DNA of 64,000 bases from assembly GCA_004794785.1 (NCBI GenBank), contig SJOL01007155.1, forward strand, positions 215,396 through 279,395. The letters are read 5' to 3'. Positions 61,265 to 64,000 of the stretch are shown here, piece after piece (the first letter of the stretch is position 1; every line of letters begins with the position of its first letter). The notes under the pieces are model-generated. The model was not told the DNA's origin, did no database searches, and saw only the letters and a program-made list of their open reading frames with translations. Made by a program: the position numbers and the translations under genes. This stretch comes from Opisthorchis felineus. Its lineage: Eukaryota; Platyhelminthes; Trematoda; Opisthorchiida; Opisthorchiidae.

Positions 61265-61640
61265 TTTGCTGAAGGTAGCTATTGGTGTCATTTCTGGATC
61301 CATAATTTGCTCAACGACAGAGCCCACCAATAGCACACACATTACTCACAAGGTCATTGAAAACCCTCCGCGGGCCCACGACCGGCTTCTCTCTTCCAGG
61401 GGCTCATCAGGTAGGCGCCGCTTCCAAATTTCAGCTAGCCTTATGTTCTAGTTGAACCAATACTGTACGAAATTCGCGAAGTGATCCCAGTTGCCCACTA
61501 ATCTGGTTTTAATGAGAGACTCAACTTAACCCGAAGAGGAGTGAAACCGGTCGGACAGTTTTCAGTAACCTCAGAAAAGTGTACTGCGATATCTTGAATA
61601 CCGTACCAACTGAAAAATGAGGCGGCCTTTGTTCAGCACA
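61265..61640. repeat. R1 repeat, inverted pair
   Basis: A plus-strand R1 block (cattactcacaaggtcattg, gcccacgaccggcttctctc, ggggctcatcaggtaggcgc) is followed at about 61540 by an inverted block (gtgaaaccggtcggacagtt, cagtaacctcagaaaagtgt, gaataccgtaccaactgaaa). This mirrors the foldback arrangement of the copy at 26130. Confidence 0.65.
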
Positions 61641-64000
61641 TTCAGTTGGAGAGGCGCTATTTTCCTTGATGTTGTTTCCTGTAGAACACTTCCGAACACA
61701 AAACCGAACACTTCGTTGAACGCTTCAAGCGGTAAGACTTGAGCTCTTGCCTCCCATCGTATTGCTAATACCCATCAAGATTAAACACACTTCGTCAGTC
61801 CACGCCAGAAGATCGACTCACCTTCCTGCTATCGTGCAGCAGAATATACTAGTCAAACAGACAATTTGTGTAATAGAATGCAGGGGCACACATTACAAGT
61901 TAGGTATTGCTTTCACACGAGTTGCCATATGTGGATGCGCGTTAACCTGATCAGTTGGTAATATCTGCGCTTTACCTCTAGATCTCTATAACCATCAACG
62001 CTACATGGATGACGGTCGGTTAGCTTGATGAAGCGCAGTGGGCCACACACATCATATTTCTCACTGAAGGATATCAACTTGTAGGCATTCATCTGAATAT
62101 GGAAGTCCGTTAAGAGCACAAATGTAGCAGTACAACGCCACAAACTCAGCTCAGTACTCCCGAATTCATTAGGTAAGTTAACCTCCATGGGACAAAAATC
62201 ACACTGCTCATTTGAAATCAATGCAACATTATTATAACAATGTTTTGACCTTAAGAAATACTGACACCACGGCAATGCTACACATGACATTTTTCACCCA
62301 GTAGTGATGCCTTAAACCTAGAGATCGTTTATGCTGGTGATAGATTACCGATTGAAAGCTCGTGGGTCATACTCATATGCCATCTCTGTTATTGTACTGC
62401 AAATGAATTCTGTTACAAGTGAATCCAATTGGATCTGCAAGTCCGGTTCAACTGCATCCAGTAATCAAATGTGATCGGAACTACGTCAAACTCCTCTGAT
62501 TATCGGCCACATATCTGGATAAAATGACAATTTGGGTGAAATTTTTAGTGCTAGAGTAAATTGGGCTGTATATATGTATACACAGCTCAGTAGAGTGTCA
62601 ATATATCCAAGATTATAATGATGAAAAGATCTCTGCAACTACGACGACATCTGGTCCCGCACGGCCGACTACCTTCACCCAAAAAGTCTATAAAGGAAAA
62701 TGCATAGTCGCGATGGGTCGCAAAGGCTAGCAGAGCAAAGCAATCGCCAACTTAGCCACAGGAACAAACGTACTTACTGACAGCAATTTCAAGGAGACAC
62801 TGAACAAAATCAAGCTGCGGGTGTCGCAGCGGTCATATTTTACGGACTATCGAAAATTCGTTACCTTAAGCTGTGGTATGTTTTGGTTATCCCGTATACA
62901 GCTTATACGAATATCTCACGGCAATGCTGAAATCGCTTCAATGTGGAATATTGAGTTGAATAACCAATTCGCGTAATTTTGCTCAGATAGTAAAACAGTG
63001 GGGCTTTTGTCAGTTTTGGTGTTATTTCTCTTCATACTGTTATTCCCATCACTGATAGCTTAAACTACATAAGACGCCATCTATGGGAGAACAGTGAACT
63101 TAACATCTGTGACTACCCTCTGTACAATCTTCAATCATGTCTACGATCCATGTATTCACTCCCGTAAGGACGTTTGTTGTTCTGTTGTTCTGTTGTTATC
63201 ACATCAGAACACTTTGTGTAAGTGCATTCGCCTCATTGGAGAACATGAGACACGCAGCGAAAGACTTCAACGTTACTTGGAACCAAGACCATGTGGAGAA
63301 GAAAAGCCACCGCAAACCAACTTAATCAGATCACCGCCCAAACTTTAATTACAGTAACCCACTGGGTATAAAGTGAGCGATAATTCACACGCTGGCCCAC
63401 TGAACGTCTACTATCCGTGGTGACACAAATTTATCCCAAGGTCAGGTCACCCATTTTAAACGAGCACTGAAAAACAACTGGTACCTGGCACACATCACAG
63501 AGCATACGCTTCAACCACTTGACTCGAATGCAGCAACTAGACCGACAGTCGACCCAAATGACTCGGTGAAGATACCGTACTGAGAGCACACATTTGAAAG
63601 CACCCCTCATGTACGCTCAAGACTGAACATTCGCGCCACTTCCAAGTGGACAGCACACTAAAGGGGCAATTTCTTCGAAAGACTAAACTAATCCAAACTG
63701 TCTGTAGGACTGAATGCACCTACAGTGACTGTTTAAATCGGCCAAACCATAAGATAAGTAAAGATTCGATTCAATGAATATAAATACCACTCGAGCAGCT
63801 CCTAGAAACGCGAGCGAATGCTGGAGTGTGGTTCAAGGCCTGCACTCCAGGCCTTAGCTGAGGTTCATCGGGTAAACTTATCACGTGCATATGCTGCAGC
63901 TAATTCTTGACGTATATGCGCAGAGGTGCTTTGTTGAATCAGCTGCTATCCACACAATGCCTTTGTGTCAGCGGATCAGATGGCGTCCGGTCTGGTGTAA
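61641..64000. other. Intergenic DNA to the right edge
   Basis: The longest frame is 61913-62290 (minus, 125 codons), unassigned. No repeat or gene was recognised. Confidence 0.45.

Noticed and set aside
1..64000. CRISPR array, toxin-antitoxin or prokaryotic defence system
   Set aside because: The window is eukaryotic; the repeats seen are dispersed elements and tandem units without regular spacers.

Overview
This window is eukaryotic. It has intron-split genes with consensus GT-AG boundaries, CCAAT-type promoter elements, tRNA-derived SINEs, decayed LINE and LTR-retrotransposon pieces, and no prokaryotic operon structure. Two annexins with Pro/Gly/Gln-rich tails, in a repeat-rich genome with kilobase introns, suggest an invertebrate. 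A parasitic flatworm such as a digenean trematode is my guess from overall style, not something the sequence proves.

Only two genes can be assembled with confidence. Both are on the minus strand and both encode four-repeat annexins. The upstream copy (33387-47288) is complete: six exons, 449 codons, and a 51-nt last exon lying 4.8 kb beyond exon 5. The downstream copy (739-4002) has its first four exons here; the repeat-4 and C-terminal exons should lie beyond base 1. Exons 2, 3 and 4 have identical lengths (382, 187 and 143 nt) and identical splice phases in the two genes. Their promoters share a pair of oppositely oriented CCAAT boxes with the same spacing. This is a tandem duplication in which the calcium- and membrane-binding core is conserved and the low-complexity N-terminal tail has diverged.

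The rest is intergenic or intronic DNA colonised by mobile elements. I recognise a decayed Gypsy pol C-terminus (8366-8862, plus strand), a decayed LINE reverse transcriptase (14334-14790, minus), and two 394-bp solo-LTR-like elements about 97% identical with 5-bp target duplications (34884-35277 and 57728-58121). A tRNA-derived SINE family, here called R2, has recognisable A and B boxes and several head-to-head inverted copies. A second dispersed family, R1, has several copies and one 74-nt-arm foldback. A 48-bp tandem duplication, hairpins and short microsatellites complete the picture.

Layout: 1-4142, annexin copy 1 and promoter; 4143-33386, a 29-kb repeat-rich spacer; 33387-47420, annexin copy 2 and promoter; 47421-64000, a repeat-bearing spacer with only weak open frames. 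No rRNA, functional tRNA or CRISPR array was seen.
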